Translations under genes and position numbers: made by a program
Origin: an uncultured Prevotella sp.
Lineage (GTDB): Bacteria; Bacteroidota; Bacteroidia; Bacteroidales; Bacteroidaceae
Length of the DNA: 5,859 bases
NCBI GenBank assembly: GCA_900553155.1
Contig: USCM01000133.1
Span: forward strand, 1-5,859
Reading direction: 5' to 3'
Part shown: one piece after another, positions 5,852-5,859 of the stretch
How positions within the stretch are numbered: the stretch's first letter is position 1
Layout: each line of letters starts with the position of its first letter
Notes under the pieces: generated by a model
What the model was told of the DNA's origin: nothing
The model's database searches: none
Seen by the model: only the letters and a program-made list of their open reading frames with translations

Positions 5852-5859
5852 AAGTGTTT

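Noticed and set aside
1..5859. A complete polysaccharide utilisation locus
   Set aside because: Only a GH97 gene and a putative esterase are present; there is no SusC/SusD pair, sensor-regulator or transporter in the window.

Overview
The window looks like chromosomal DNA of a Bacteroidales bacterium (Bacteroides/Prevotella type). The reasons are a GH97 glycosidase, a secreted hydrolase, two Bacteroidetes-style ATPases, AT-rich intergenic gaps without strong Shine-Dalgarno sequences, and two exact copies of the Bacteroidetes -7 promoter element (TAnnTTTG, here TATCTTTG). All four protein genes lie on the minus strand, so the transcription order runs from high to low coordinates.

Layout in transcription order. 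(1) 5851-3920: an exported GH97 family glycosidase, complete, whose start lies 8 bases from the window edge. (2) 3919-3727: an intergenic region with a 21-bp perfect inverted repeat (probable terminator), followed at once by a promoter and a 17-bp palindrome at the predicted transcription start. (3) 3726-2281: a P-loop ATPase of the archaeal-type ATPase_2 family with a winged-helix-like region and a C-terminal PD-(D/E)XK nuclease-like domain. (4) 2280-2155: a hairpin terminator followed by a weak promoter-like element. (5) 2154-727: an exported alpha/beta hydrolase of unknown substrate. (6) 726-545: an intergenic region with three 17-bp sites phased at exactly 33 bp over a predicted promoter. 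(7) 544-1: the N-terminal 181 residues of a second, different ATPase (AAA_14 type, usually followed by DUF4143), running off the window.

The window interleaves two kinds of gene. The GH97 enzyme and the alpha/beta hydrolase are exported, have visibly higher GC, and fit glycan breakdown in the periplasm or at the cell surface. The two ATPases are cytoplasmic and AT-richer, belong to families whose C-terminal domains are thought to have a nuclease-type fold, and have no settled biological role. Each ATPase gene appears to have its own promoter with a symmetric or repeated element across the predicted start of transcription, which suggests self-contained and possibly self-regulated units. I see no SusC/SusD pair, transposase, integrase, tRNA, rRNA or CRISPR array. 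The most promising novelty is the ATPase genes with their promoter-embedded repeats. Second is the GH97 enzyme, whose active-site motifs do not match either characterised mechanistic class.
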